DNA from: Hirsutella rhossiliensis
Lineage: Eukaryota > Ascomycota > Sordariomycetes > Hypocreales > Ophiocordycipitaceae
Direction: 5' to 3'
Length of the DNA: 64,000 bases
Assembly (NCBI RefSeq): GCF_020360975.1
Contig: NW_025408672.1
Location: 930,001-994,000, forward strand
In this document: one piece after another, positions 44,490-55,854 of the stretch
Position numbering within the stretch: the first letter of the stretch is position 1
Layout of the letters: each line of letters starts with the position of its first letter
Program-made: the position numbers and the translations under genes
Notes under the pieces: generated by a model
What the model was told of the DNA's origin: nothing
The model's database searches: none
The model's input: only the letters and a program-made list of their open reading frames with translations

Positions 44490-45198
44490 GACCGACAAGC
44501 AGGTCGGGGATTGGACCGACGCCCAAAAGGCAGCCAAGGACTTTGTGAATCGAGCCAAGAAAGTTTGTTCGCTGGCAAAAAGGAACGTGGAAGCGGCTCA
44601 AAGGCGCCAGGAACGATCAGCCAATTTGAAGAGAAGAGTGCCCGATTTTGATGTCGGTGACTGGGTGTTTGTTTCGAAAAGGGGCTGGTCAACTGACAGG
44701 CCAACAACGCGGCTAGATTCTAAGAACGCGGGTCCGTTCAGAATCGTGGCAAAAAGGGGTCACTCATTCGAGCTGGACCTACCCAAAGGCATGAGGGTGG
44801 CAAAGGTGCTGCATGCCGACCGGTTGAGAAGGGCTGCGCGAGACCCGCTGCCGGGACAGCAGGTGGAAGCTCCGCCGGCCGAGATGATTAACGGCGAGCC
44901 AGAGTACGAGGTGGCGAAAATATTGTCGTCAAGGATCTCAAGGGGGAAATTACAGTACCGAGCCGAGTGGGCAGGACAGGACCCTGACGAGCTATACTAC
45001 GACGCTGAAGGGTTCAAGAATGGTGCCGCAGCTCTCAGGCGGTTCCACGACGAATATCCCGAGGCACCTGGACCGCCTGTACGATTGGCAGAATGGCTGC
45101 TAGCCGCTGCGGAAGACAGGTGGGCAGAGAGTCACAACGATGACAACAAGGCTGTCGGCCGTGGGCATGAGCGACGGCGACTGCGACGACACTCGTGA
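44490..45198 (+). pseudogene. Gypsy-D integrase C-terminus with chromodomain
   Basis: A 217-codon frame from 44545, continuing from the integrase after a one-base break. A GPY/F-like module reads NAGPFRIVAKRG...FELDLP. The chromodomain (about residues 120-176, 44902-45072) has YEVAKILSSR, LQYRAEWAGQDPDE and FKNGAAALRRFHDEYP. It lacks the second aromatic Trp of the strict cage pattern (YYDAEGF instead), as in many fungal chromoviral domains. It would steer integration to marked chromatin. It ends 48 bp before the 3' LTR. Confidence 0.88.
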
Positions 45199-45245
45199 GG
45201 AGCCATCTCCACCGTTGGTGTTCGACGGCTTTAGGGGGGGGGTAG

Positions 45246-45439
45246 TGTGACGGCCTAGCACCGTCACACCCCCTTTGCATACATGACCCACATGTTGCTG
45301 AGCCAACGGCCCACACGTACGGAAGGCATATTTAGGGAGAGGACACCCAGTTGTATTGTTCTGTTCTCCTTTCTCTTCTTCAGAGCAGAATCTTCGTAAT
45401 AGAGTCCACAGCCTTCTGGCTCAGTCCGTGACCGTCACA
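45246..45439 (+). repeat. Gypsy-D 3' LTR (194 bp)
   Basis: It is preceded by a G9 purine tract (about 45232-45243) and begins with the same GTGACGG/CCGTCAC hairpin. The GAAGT duplication follows. Confidence 0.95.
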
Positions 45440-45444
45440 GAAGT

Positions 45445-46815
45445 TAAATAAGAGATAAAGCTAATAAGCGATAGAGCTTATATCTTATAACTTTATACTA
45501 AAGTTCTAGCTAAGGAGGCTAGTAGCGGTGCCTAACGCGCTATCCCGCTATAAGTAAGATTAGCTAGTAGGCGAAATAAATAAAGGGAAATAAGGTAGGT
45601 AGTCTAAATAATTCTAGAAACCGGGTACTTATAAGGCCGCTTAGTCCTTATTAAGGCTAATACGCCGACTTACTAAGACGCTTAACTTAAGATAGGGCGG
45701 TAGTAATAGCGCTATAGGTAGGTAAAAGAGGGGTAAGCGTAGTAGTATACGTTAGCGGAGTAAAGAGGCCTACTAAACGACTTAAGGAGGAGGCGAATAA
45801 AGGCGATAACTAACTAAAACTTAACTAAAACTTAGGCCGAAATATACCCTAAGAATAAGCTAACCTTATATTAGTATTTAACGACTAAGAGCTATAAGAG
45901 AAGTAGATAAAGGCGCTAAGGAAAGATAAAGAGTACTAAGCGGTATTTTAAGTAATATATAAAAGAGAGAGTTCGCTAGTACTAAAATAGTAACTAAAGG
46001 TATAGCTAAGTAAATATATAATTAATATTAAGAGATAGTTATACTTTTAAGATAAGCTATAGGTACTAAGGAGGCTAAAGTACTATAAAGGAGAGGGGGC
46101 TAAGGAATAAGATATACTTTAGGTATAGATAGCCTAGTAGACGTATAACTTAATAGCGGTAGGATACTTAAGGAGAGAGGGGACCTTAGCGATACTAGCT
46201 TAAGAATTCTTTTAGCCTAGCTAGTTAGTAACGGTAAAGTAGCTTATCGCTAACTATAGACTATATAAGAGGGGGTATATATAAAGGTAGCTTTAAAAGG
46301 GACTCTTAAAGCCCTTATTACTATTATCTTAACTATTTATATACCTATTTATAGACTTTATAGTTAAACTACTACTAACTAAGATAAAAGGTATAAAGTA
46401 CTTTTAAGTAATTATAAACTAGCTAATAAAAGTAGTAACGCTTAAAGTAATACCGATAATAAAGGTAGTAGTATACGTAATAAGGTTCTTTTAAGCTTAC
46501 TTTTACTTTTATAGGATACTAAGGTCGATTATATTAAATAAAGAGATAAACTAAATAAGAAGCTTTTAAAAGGAGTTCTATAAATAAATAAGAGTATAAA
46601 GGAAGTTAAGTTTAGTATACTACCTATAGATAGATAAGTTAACTAAGTACGCGAACTAAGAAGTATAAGTATACCTTTAAGCGTATATCTACTATAGCTA
46701 AGATAATTAAGGAGTATAGCTACTATATATATAAGCTATATATTAATACTAAGACTTCTTATAACTAAGGGTTTACTAAATATAATATATTTCTTATATA
46801 GCTAAAATATATTAT
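45445..46815 (+). pseudogene. pol: Gypsy-C Pol remnant, part 2: integrase
   Basis: After Gypsy-D the plus frame continues with integrase text: LFIDFIVKLLLTKIKGIKYF (first Asp), VIRFFQAYFYFYR, then a region where the second Asp is no longer evident. LSLVYYLQIDKLTKYANQEVQVYL corresponds to SSAYHPQTDGQTERANQE. YSQDNQGVQLL-like text closes the core. The chromodomain, if any, is not legible. RIP-type stops are frequent. Confidence 0.7.
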
Positions 46816-47068
46816 ATATATTACCTTAAAAATAAAAGCTTAGGTCGGCCGCTTATAACTTTATATAAAAGCTATAGTCTATAATCCGCGATCTATTAAT
46901 AAGTAATTATAATAATAAGGTAATTATAGTTTTTAGAAATACTCTTAGGGATTAGTAGCGGATATAAACCTTTAAGGTAATAGCTTAACTTTAAAAGCTA
47001 AATCTAAGAAAGTAACTCTTACTAACCTCTTAATAGTTTAAATCGGTTATAAGTAATATATACTAAAG

Positions 47069-48173
47069 TATAAGGGCTTTTACCTTATATAGGCCTAGAC
47101 TAAGGTTTAGGCTAAGTTTATATATAAGCGGCCTTTATACTTATATAGGCTAAGCTTATACTTCTCTTTCTTTTCCTTCTTATAGATTATTAACCTTCTT
47201 TTAATAAACTATACTTAATCTTATACCTTTACTAAACCCTTATAGTATAGTAGTTATATACCTAGGAAGTCTACTAGCTATAATACTAAAGTTAGTTTAA
47301 ATCTAGCTAGGGGTATAATTAAATTTTAGTTAGACTAGTAAACTATACTAACCTACTTATTAATTAGCTAATTAGCGCTTTTAGAAGCGCTTATAAATAT
47401 ACTAGTAGTCTAGCCCCGCTATAAGTAGGCCGGCCTAGACCTTACCTACCTAGACTTAGTAATATATTTATTAAGACCTCCCCTTAACCTTAGTCTAGGC
47501 CCCTTAACTAGGAAAATAAAAACCTAGGGCTAATACTAGTAACTTAATAAGTATAGCGTAAAGCTAGTATAATAACCTAACTACTAGCTTAGCTAAAGGC
47601 CGGTATTAATAAAAATAGCCCGCTAAGCCTTTTAGTAGAAAAATAAAGTAGAGCCTAGGAAGATATTATTATAAAATAAGGTTAGGATTATTAACTAAAA
47701 AACGCTTATACTACTAATTAACGCTATATACCCTATATATATAAAGGAGTTACTTTCTAAGGTTACTTTATAGCGGGGCTAACGCGATTCCAACTAACTA
47801 AAACGATACCTATAATAGCTAGCGTAAGATTCTTATATATTATAACCGCGACCTAGTATAAGGGCGGACTAACTATAAAAAAGGGGAGGGTTTTCCTTTA
47901 AGTACTTTAGTTTTTCCCTCCTATTTAACGCTAAAGTTCTAGATACCTTTAAATAGGTTACTAGTATAATCTTAATAATAATAATAATAATATACCTTTA
48001 CTTACTTTATAATAGTATAATCTACCTTTTACTTTATCTTTTTTATATCCCTATATATAAAATAGCTATTTTTAGCTACCTTTAAAGCTAATATTTTATT
48101 ACCTAGTTAAGTTAAACCGCCCGCGCTAGTATATATATATATAAAATATCTATACTCCTATAGTTATAAAATT
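47069..48173 (+). mobile_element. TRIM-2 fragment (LTR plus start of interior), split by SINE-2
   Basis: 47069 onward (TATAAGGGCTTTTACC) matches the 177-bp LTR of the complete TRIM-2 at 58402. It is interrupted by SINE-2 and resumes at 47991 through the LTR end CTTTATAATA and about 180 bp of interior (TATAATCTACCTTTTA...). It then meets an inverted TRIM-2 LTR at 48174. RIP is heavy. Confidence 0.75.
47234..47990 (+). mobile_element. SINE-2: second copy of the tRNA-headed SINE (757 bp)
   Basis: It matches SINE-1 in the opposite orientation along its whole length. Head: CCCTTATAGTATAGTAGTTA with box B AGTTTAAATCT at 47294-47304 (RIP-altered GGTTTGAATCC). The end is TAATCTTAATAATAATAATAATAA. 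A 12-bp duplication, TATACCTTTACT, flanks it (47222-47233, 47991-48002). Its last ~110 bp match the LINE-B 3' end. It is more RIPped than SINE-1. Confidence 0.87.
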
Positions 48174-48820
48174 TATTATAGAGTAAGTAAAGGTATAAGC
48201 TTAGGTATAGTCTATTAAAAGAAGGTTAATAATCTATAAAGGGAAAAAAATAAAAGTATAAGCTTAGCTTATATAAGCGCGGAGGCAGCTTATATATAGA
48301 CTTAGCTTAGACCTTAGTCTAGGCCTATATAAGGTAAAAGCCCTTATATTATACCCCTACCTAGCTTTTAAAAAAGCGCGACTATAAATACTACTTAATA
48401 CCGCGCTTAAAAGGACGGAACCTTTACGCGGACTATATACGCTTAATCGCGGAAATAACGTTAGTAAATAATATATAATACCCTTTTAAGTAAGCTTCTT
48501 AAATAAACTATATTATTAGTAAGGGCCGCGCCTTAGGAGTTAGACTTTAGTACTTATAGTATATAAAATAGTATATAGCTAGCTTTAGTAAGCTTATAAT
48601 ATCCCGCCCCCTTTATATTAATATATAGTAATAGCTCTTAGTATAATAATATAAAGGATAGTACTTTAGTATATAAGGCTCTACTCCCTTTTATATAAGG
48701 CTATATAAGCACTCCTTTTTACTATAGTTATATTATATTAGCAGCCTTCTTATATCTTAGCTACCCTTTTAATTACTATAAGTATACGTTCTATTTATAT
48801 AATAGCTACTACTATATATA
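48174..48820 (-). mobile_element. TRIM-2 second fragment, inverted: LTR and 3' interior
   Basis: 48174-48348 is the reverse complement of the TRIM-2 LTR. 48349-48820 is the reverse complement of the interior from about 59284 back to 58800, beginning with the purine tract (AGGTAGGGGTA on the minus strand). The rest of this copy seems to continue at about 55140-55396, beyond LINE-B. Confidence 0.7.
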
Positions 48821-49399
48821 AGGGGACGCTAATAAAGCTTATAAAGGCAATACTAAGATTACTTATTACTAAAGTCGCTATTATTAAACTTAACTTATTT
48901 TTTAATCTTAGTATATATATTATTTTACTATTTAAAGTATATTTACCTATACCTCTTAGTATAAGTACTTTAAAAACTAATAGGATTTACTACTATAGCT
49001 TATATAGCGACCCTCCTATCGCTACTTCTTTCTATCCTTAGTTTTTAAAGTAAAGATAAAGATATTTATAGTATTACTAACGTTATTATTTTCTTATACT
49101 ATAAAAGAAGATAATAAAAGAAACTTATTACTACTAAGCTTATAAAGAAAGTAAATAAGATCGGTATATATATTTAGTAATATAAACCTTTTACTTAAAT
49201 AGGTATACTAATTTATATTTAAGCTTATAATAAGGTAATTATACCTTACGATATTAAGCTAGCTATATAAATTTACTTAATATAATATCTTTTAAAACTA
49301 TATAAAGTAAGCTAGAATTACTTTACTTTACTTTTAATAAAGTATTATAAGCTCTTAGCCTACTAACCTAGCTATATTAAGTTTACTATAATTAATATT

Positions 49400-52300
49400 A
49401 AGCTTTATAAGGTAGTTAGCTAGTTTATTTATATTAATATATACGCCCCGGTCCGGACTAGACTAGAGCGAGGTGATTTTCGGGGATAGCACTAGACTAT
49501 AGGCGATTTACTTACTACCGGGGGCCGCGAGGGCAGGAGCGCTACGCGACCTAAGCGTAATCGAACCAGAGCACCCTATAGTAATAGTAGGGGACTTTAA
49601 TATCTATCACCCGCTCTAGGACGGACACGATAGAACCTCGGATAGCGCGATATAACTTATATAGGAGGCGATAAGGCTATAACTTAAACTCGCTACCCCG
49701 AGAGGGGAGTATATAAGATTCTTTTACGGCTAAAGGGATAGCACTATCGACCTAGCTTAGGTAACGCCGGAGACTAGAACATAGTATACCGGGCCCGACC
49801 TAGACCTAACCGGGTTAGACTATATCCCTTAAACTATTATACTATAGGTCGATACCTAGGCCCGGGCACCCGAACTAGCCCTAAGGTAAAAAGAAGCGGA
49901 AGTAAAGCTAGTCGAAGCCGAGACTACGTCCCGGCTAGGACTATACTAGCTAATGCTTTAAACGCCTAAGGATATCGACAAGGACCTAGACTACGTCTTC
50001 GCTACTCTAGCGTAGATCGCGATAGCTACGGTTCCGCGCTAGGGGCGAGCATTACCTAGGGGCAACGTATAGTTTACCCCGGAGGTAGGGAGGGCGACGA
50101 GGGAGGCTAAGAGGGCAAGGAGGAAGTATAAGCGGGAAAGGAACGAGGCGAACTAAGAAGACCTATACGAGGCGTCTATAGCTTAGAAGCGGACCGTCCG
50201 CGAGGCGAGGAGGGCCTACTAGCGCGAGTTCCTAGAGGAATTTAGCGCCGATAATACTAAGCTCTAGAATGTAAAGAGGTAGGTAAGACTCCGTAGTAGG
50301 CTACTACCGGAACCGACCTATATCCTACCGCTAGTTAAGGAAGGCGAGGACTAACTAATAGAAACCTTTAAAGGGAAGGCCTAGCTACTAGCCGCTAAGT
50401 TCTTCCTACCGGAGGCCGGTATAACCTAAGGGCCACCCCGGCCTATAGCCGAGGCGACCCTTATAGTTAACTAATAGATCCGGCTAGCTAACGTCGTAGG
50501 GGCGCTAGGTAAGATAGTAAGCTAGAAAGCGGCGGATCTAGACGGCGTCCCCTTAGGGTTTATTAAGAAGTACGGCCTAGCCCTAGTCTAGCGACTAGCC
50601 ACGATCTTTAACGCCTATACCCGACTCTTATATTTCCTAGGTCGGTTCCGTAGCGCGAATATAGTAGTTATCCGGAAGCTAGGCAAGAGGCCGGACGCCT
50701 ACCGCACGGTAGGGGGTTAGAGACCAATCTCCCTCCTACCTATAGTAGGAAAAGTACTCGAGTAGATACTAGCCTAGAGGATCGCGGGAGTAGCGGAGGC
50801 GAACGGTATCCTACTAAACGGATAAATAGGGAATAAGAGGGAACGCTCTACGGAGGCGGCGATCCTACTAGTAACGGAACTAGTGCGCGCGACGTAGGCC
50901 TAGAGGGGCATCGTATTATTCCTATAGCTAGATATTAAGGGCGTATTTAATACGGTTAACTATAATAAGCTTATAAGGGAACTAGAGCTTAGGGGATACC
51001 CTAGGTAGCTTACGAGCCTAATATAGAGCTTTATAAGCGATAGGAGATCGACCCTTTACTTTAATAAGAGGACCTTAGAGCTAACTTAGGTGCCGACGGG
51101 AGTCCCCTAGGGCTCCCCCCTATCCCCGATCCTATTTCTATACTATATAACCCCCCTATACGAAAGGCTTAGCACGATATATAGTATTTATACCGTCGGC
51201 TTCGCCGACGATATAAATATAGTTAGTATCGGACCCGACGAGGCTACTACGGTAGCATGCCTAGAGGAAGCCTAGAGGGTATACGCGGAATAGGCGACCG
51301 AGTTCGCGGTTACTTTTAAACCGTCGAAGAGCGAATTAATATACTTTATACGAAGGAGATAAGCGATAACGACGCTAGTCCGCCTCGGGGCCGACGTAGT
51401 AACCCCGGTCTAAGAGGCCCGCCTACTAGGGGTTTAGGTATACTAGAAACTACGCTAGAAGGCGCACCTAAAATAACTCCGAGCGAAGTTAAAGCGCTAG
51501 ACTATAGCCCTAACCGGGCTCGCGGCGTCTACGTAGGGCTATACCCTACTACGCGCTAGGGAAGTCTATAGTAAGGTAATCTAGTCCCTAATCTCCTACG
51601 CTATAGTTATATTCTATAAGATAACGCCCGCGGGGGGGAAACTACGCGGAATCGCTCGGGACCTTACCCGGGACTAGTTAGCCTACCTCTAGGTAGTAAC
51701 GGGTGCCTACCGCGCGACCTTAGTCTACTAAGTCGAAGCGGAGGCGTAGGTGCCCTTAATCGACCTTTACCTAAACTAAAGAATAATAGATACCCTCTAG
51801 AGGCTAAAAGACTTAGGGCTCCTAGGCTAAATCCAACGCGCGTTTAACGCGGTCGCGGGCATACTTAAGAGGAGGCGACGCTAGAGAGAGGGCAGACCCC
51901 CGGCGGCACTACCTTTAGGTAGACCCCCCCTCGCGGAGGAGATAAGGGGGGTCTAGAGCTAGATAGGAACGGACGACCTCCTAGATAAAGCTAAGTCGCT
52001 TAAAAGGCTAAACGAGGAATAGGCCGCCCGATAGAACGCTAGGGAAGACGCGATCCGATAATACCGGACTACCCTTTACCCCGCTAACTTCCCGCCTTAG
52101 TTTAATAAAGCGATAACGCTAGACCGTTACGAGGGCCTCCTTAAGTATATTAGTACGGCAATTACCTAGATATATATAGGAAAGATCGGGCTTAACGACT
52201 TCCTCTTTAACCGATAGGTCCTTAGCGTAGTTTCGCTAATATATACCTATAGATAAAGATAGGATACTATCTACTATACGATAATCGACTATCTACTAAC

Positions 52301-52640
52301 GGTAGAGGCAAGGGAGTCCCTCTTAATATAGGCCCGGGACGTAGGTAACGTAAGAGCGGGCCTTTAAGGGAAAAGGACTACGGCGCCGCTAGCGTAATAG
52401 TTCCTCCGCTTAGGTAGGCTCCGCTAGTTCGACCTAGCTCGGAGGCTATACGTAGATATACCGGATAATAGAACTAGGGTCGCGCTAAGGACGGAGCGGC
52501 CCCGACTAAGACTACCCTAGCTAACTACCTCCCTTACTAAAGCGACCTAGAAAGGGAGAGAACTTACGATTATAGGACTATAGCTTCGACTAAACTAGAC
52601 CTAGACTAAGCGTAAACCTCGCCGATTAAACTATAGACCG
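49400..52640 (+). pseudogene. LINE-B ORF2 remnant: endonuclease and reverse transcriptase
   Basis: Endonuclease: INIYAP near 49430, VGDFNIYHPL (GDFN at 49590-49601), DSTIDLA and later a LDYIP box for the SDHxP position. RT about 50450-51500: ISLLPIVGKVLEQILA-like, LDIKGAFNTVN, GVPQGSPLSPILFL (one Gln stop) and catalytic GFADDINIV (FADD at 51201-51212, both Asp kept). The C-terminal part reads FDLARRLYVDIPDN near 52430, a common end for fungal LINE proteins. No RNase H domain is evident. TGG/CAG codons are TAG in many places. Confidence 0.85.
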
Positions 52641-52739
52641 AATAGAACTAATATAACCTAACTAAACTAACCTTAATAGCTATAGAATAAGACCTACTAC
52701 CGAAAGACTATAACTAAATAAGACCCGACCTAGAACCGA

Positions 52740-53990
52740 ATTAAGACGGAGCCGATAACTAGCCCCCCCCTAAACTATGACCCTAGCCTAGCTCGTTAGT
52801 AGCAACGTCCGCCTCGTTATCGCGGCGGGAATAACGAGACCCCCCTAAGGTAGCACGCAGAGCACGGGAAGGAGTAACCTAAGGCTTACGAGGAGTGCGG
52901 GGACTACTACTACTATAAGAACCCTAACGACGACCGAACGGACCCGACCCCGAACCTAAACTAGAGCTAGCCTAGACGGCTAGCTTACGAGATAGAGTAA
53001 CGACCGGGGTCTCTACTAAGGTAGGACCTATACCGGCGGCGGCACGGAGGCGTTCGCTATAGCCTATACTATAACTATAGATCTAATCGAGGTTAAGACT
53101 AGTAATAATCTTAGCTAGGACCGAACCGCGATAGCTATAAAGATACTACTAGACGAAGTCGGGAGCGTTAATAAGATCGGTAGGCGACGTAAGACGGGGA
53201 CGTTTTAGGGCGGGCTCGGCGCTAGGAGAACTGCCGGGCTATAGCTTAGCGTTAGAGGGAGACGCGGTTAGCTCCCGAGCCGGCTCCGCGATAGCCGCGG
53301 GTATAGATACCTTAGCCTTAGCCTTAGATAGGGCCTTAGACGCGGCTGCCGCCTTGCCCTTGCCTTTGCCCTTCCCCTTATCGACGGGGATTAAGGCCGG
53401 AACGGGCCTAGTAAGACTAGTAAGATTAAAGCCGCTATCCTCCGCGTCGGGGCTATCGCTAGTAATAGGATAGAAATAGTCGGTAAGATCGTTAACCGCC
53501 GTAAGAGTCTTCTAGGCGACTAAGAGCGACTTAGGCCCGACCTAGGCTAGGGTCTTAATAGCGTCGCTAAACTTACCTAAGTACTTCTCTAGGGACTCGT
53601 ATATATAGCGGGTGTTATCTATAAAACGGGTAAAGGCCGACGCGAGCGTCTCTATATTCTTAGCGACCGTAGCCGGACTAGGGGCAGACTTACTTAACGC
53701 GCCCTTACCCTTAGCGGTAGGGGCCTTCCGACTAGCGCGAACACGAGTTTCTAGAGTAGCACGATAAAGGCGCTCTTATACCGAACCCTTAATAAGGGAA
53801 GGGCTATTAACCTCGGACTATACTTAGTAGAGGGTACTAGCGGCCTCCTTACCTTCGGAGGTAATCTAGAACTTAGATTAGCACTAAACTTAGATAGCAT
53901 TATAGCGGGAAGGGGTTACTTACTTAGTAATAAGACTAGTTAAAGTCGGCGTAAGCGATATACGCTTTAGCCTTTATAGCTATTAAAGTT
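52740..53990 (-). pseudogene. Unrecognised minus-strand protein, RIP-interrupted
   Basis: One minus-strand frame reads about 400 codons with stops only at RIP-type codons. Upstream part: TLETRVRASRKAPTAKGKG, ETLASAFTRFIDNTRYIYES and LEKYLGKFSDAIKTLA. Middle: acidic SDSPDAEDSGF, then a GKGKGKGKAAAASKA linker. C-terminal: TDLINAPDFV, RGSVLAKIITSLNLD, GPTLVETPVVTLSRKLAV and a Ser-rich tail. The promoter side (54000-54860, minus sense) is very GC-rich. I recognise no family. It could be a second ORF of LINE-B in antisense, a nested element or a captured gene. Confidence 0.55.
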
Positions 53991-54863
53991 AGTAAAAATA
54001 CTAAAGGTAAGACCGACCTAGGATAAAGCCGGGATTAATACGTATAAGACTAGTTCTAATAGCCGGCGAAGGACTTATAGGTAAGCTTACTAGTAAGACG
54101 CCCGATATACGTAAAACACGGGATAGAGCGCTCCGATCCCGCTACTATAGCGACTTTCTTATGAGGAGGGGGTTTTAGAGGAGGCGAGCCGCTACTACCT
54201 AAGTTAGCTTCCTAGTTAGATATTACGACGCGACGATAAGCGAACTAGATACGGTGTTAAGGAGACCCGGAGTTATAGAAATAAGGCGGGCGAGGTAGTA
54301 GCTAGGCCTACGAAAGAGATAGATAATAAAGGGATAGGAGGAGGCACGTACGGAACTAGGGGGGGAGGGCAGGTATATATAGGCGCGAGCCGGGCGCGCG
54401 CAATTAGTAACTACGAGATAGAGGGTAAATATAGGCCGCCGCGCCCCCGATCGGGAAGTCGCGTAGCTAGACGGGAACCGATTTACGATTAGCGGAGCCG
54501 GCCGACCGAATTTCGATTAGCCGGCCCTACCTAAGAGCGACCTATACTAGCGCCCGGCCCGGCAACCGGATATTACCTGCCCTACTAACTAATAGACCGA
54601 TAAGCTAACGTAACCGCGGCTATGCGGCTGCGACGCGGGAGCTAGGGTAAATAAAGGCGCCCACGAGTTAGGCCCCTAGAGAGAGACTACTGCCTATAAC
54701 CCTAGGCCCGGGCTAGCGAGCCCGGGCCGCGGCCGCTCGGGATAGTAGCGGCCACGGCCCGAGAGGGCCCGCGCCGAGACGCGATTTCGCGGGAGTAGCC
54801 CGCGGCAGCCGGCGTAAATTTCCTACGTACTACTACTACGACCTCGTTCGAGGCGGACCCGTA
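53991..54863. other. GC-rich RIPped stretch upstream of the minus-strand frame
   Basis: Very GC-rich with CG kept and CA/TG missing. It includes a palindromic patch of GCCCGGG/CCCGGGC type near 54710-54735 and CGCGCCTATATATACC (minus sense, near 54380), a possible TATA element. No ribosomal RNA or tRNA is recognisable. Confidence 0.4.
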
Positions 54864-54976
54864 CTAAAAGAGGGGAGGGTTTTCCCCTAAGCACTTTAGT
54901 TTTTCCCTCCTATTTAATATTAAAGTTCTAGATACCTCTAGCTAGGTCCTTAGCGTAATCTTAATAATAATAATAT
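54864..54976 (+). repeat. LINE-B 3' tail shared with the SINEs, ending in (AAT)n
   Basis: AAAGAGGGGAGGGTTTTCC through GTAATCTTAATAATAATAAT. The same ~110 bp close SINE-2 (to 47990) and, inverted, SINE-1 (from 8042). It is the only part common to LINE-B and the SINEs. Confidence 0.85.
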
Positions 54977-54989
54977 ATTAATATATATA

Positions 54990-55396
54990 AATAGTAAGAG
55001 ATACCTTTATAAGTATAAGGATAAGCTTATATAAAGATAGTTAAATTAATTATAGATATCCTTTATTATAGCGCTATTAATATAAAGTTTTACTTTTATA
55101 TAAAGTAGCTATAGCTTAAGCTTTATAAAGGAGCTATTAAACTTACTAAAGTATAATAATACTACTTTTAGTTATATAAAGCCTTACTATTATAAAAGAC
55201 TTTTAATTACCTAAGTAAACTAAGTATTACGTTTACTTTAATTTTATAATTATAAGAGTATAGATATTATATATATATATATACTAGTATAAGTAGTTAA
55301 ACTAAACTAAGTAATTAAACGTTAGCTTTAAAGGTAGATAGAAATAGCTATTTTATATATAAGGATATAAAAAGTATAAAATAAAAGGTAGATTAT
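54990..55396 (-). repeat. TRIM-2 interior fragment and unassigned AT-rich sequence
   Basis: From about 55140 to 55396 it is the reverse complement of TRIM-2 interior (58579-58800). 54990-55140 is AT-rich and unassigned. The fragment is cut at 55397 by the Copia-3 LTR. Confidence 0.6.
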
Positions 55397-55854
55397 TCTT
55401 ATAAAAAGTAATATAAAAAGTATATAGAAAGTAAAATTAAAAGTAAGGGGTTAGATAAGTAAGGCAATAATATTTAATTCTTATAATTATAATAAAGGAG
55501 TAATTATTATATTACCTTAATTATACTTCTTTTTTTTATTTAACGCTCTTTTTTATACTTATTTAGTATCTTAATTAATAAAGAAGATCTTACTTAAAGA
55601 AGCTATTAATATCCTTTTAACTACTAAGATTTTTATTAGTTTTTCCCTTCTTTTCTAGCTATTACTAGTATATCTATCTTATTTCTTACTACTTTTATAA
55701 GAAGCTATCGCTACTTTTACTTCCCTTTATACCCTTACCTTTCTTTTTATACCTCTTTTTAGCTCCTTCTTTTAAACTAGAATTTTAGCTTCCTAGGTCC
55801 CTCTTACTAAGGGATATCTCTAAGAACTATAAAATTAAGCTACGCTTTATAATA
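55397..55854 (-). repeat. Copia-3 3' LTR (458 bp)
   Basis: Aligns to 31218-31684. The start is heavily RIPped (TCTTATAAAAAG for TCTCGCGAAGAG) and it is followed by the same TACCCCCTTAGC purine-tract complement. Confidence 0.88.

Larger units (their letters stand above)
39309..45439 (+). mobile_element. Gypsy-D: non-RIPped chromovirus with near-identical LTRs
   Basis: LTRs at 39309-39501 and 45246-45439 run from TGTGACGG to CCGTCACA (8-bp inverted ends). A perfect duplication GAAGT (39304-39308, 45440-45444) flanks it. Inside: Gag with zinc knuckle, protease, RT, RNase H, integrase, chromodomain. CA and TG content is normal. It sits inside RIPped Gypsy-C, so it arrived after that element was mutated. 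LTRs differ only by small indels. The frame is broken at seven or more places. Confidence 0.95.
29700..47068 (+). mobile_element. Gypsy-C: RIPped Ty3/gypsy element split by Copia-2 and Gypsy-D
   Basis: The parts 29700-31217, 37489-39308 and 45440-46815 join into one plus-strand Gag-Pol order: capsid, knuckle, then (after Copia-2) protease, RT and RNase H start, then (after Gypsy-D) the rest including integrase. Both splits are bounded by clean 5-bp duplications. LTRs were not found: the 5' side runs into unassigned repeat and the 3' side ends at the TRIM-2 LTR at 47069. Outer limits are therefore approximate. Confidence 0.75.
48821..54976 (+). mobile_element. LINE-B: GC-richer RIPped non-LTR retrotransposon
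   Basis: A plus-strand LINE with endonuclease and RT in ORF2 and a 3' terminus ending in (AAT)n. From 49430 the sequence is GC-rich with many CG, but CA and TG are nearly absent, so RIP acted on it too. 48821-49430 is AT-rich and badly preserved, perhaps ORF1. A 2.1-kb block (52740-54860) with minus-strand coding separates ORF2 from the 3' terminus. The element appears to interrupt a TRIM-2 copy. Confidence 0.75.

Noticed and set aside
47971..47990. (AAT)n as an independent microsatellite.
   Set aside because: The same (AAT)n ends LINE-B at the same distance from the shared tail and is followed by the 12-bp target duplication. It is the 3' terminus of a retroposon.
54690..54800. Ribosomal DNA or a CpG-island promoter, because of the very GC-rich CCCGGGC-rich patch.
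   Set aside because: No conserved rRNA core is recognisable, and CA/TG are depleted as in the rest of LINE-B. It is simply a GC-rich repeat after RIP.
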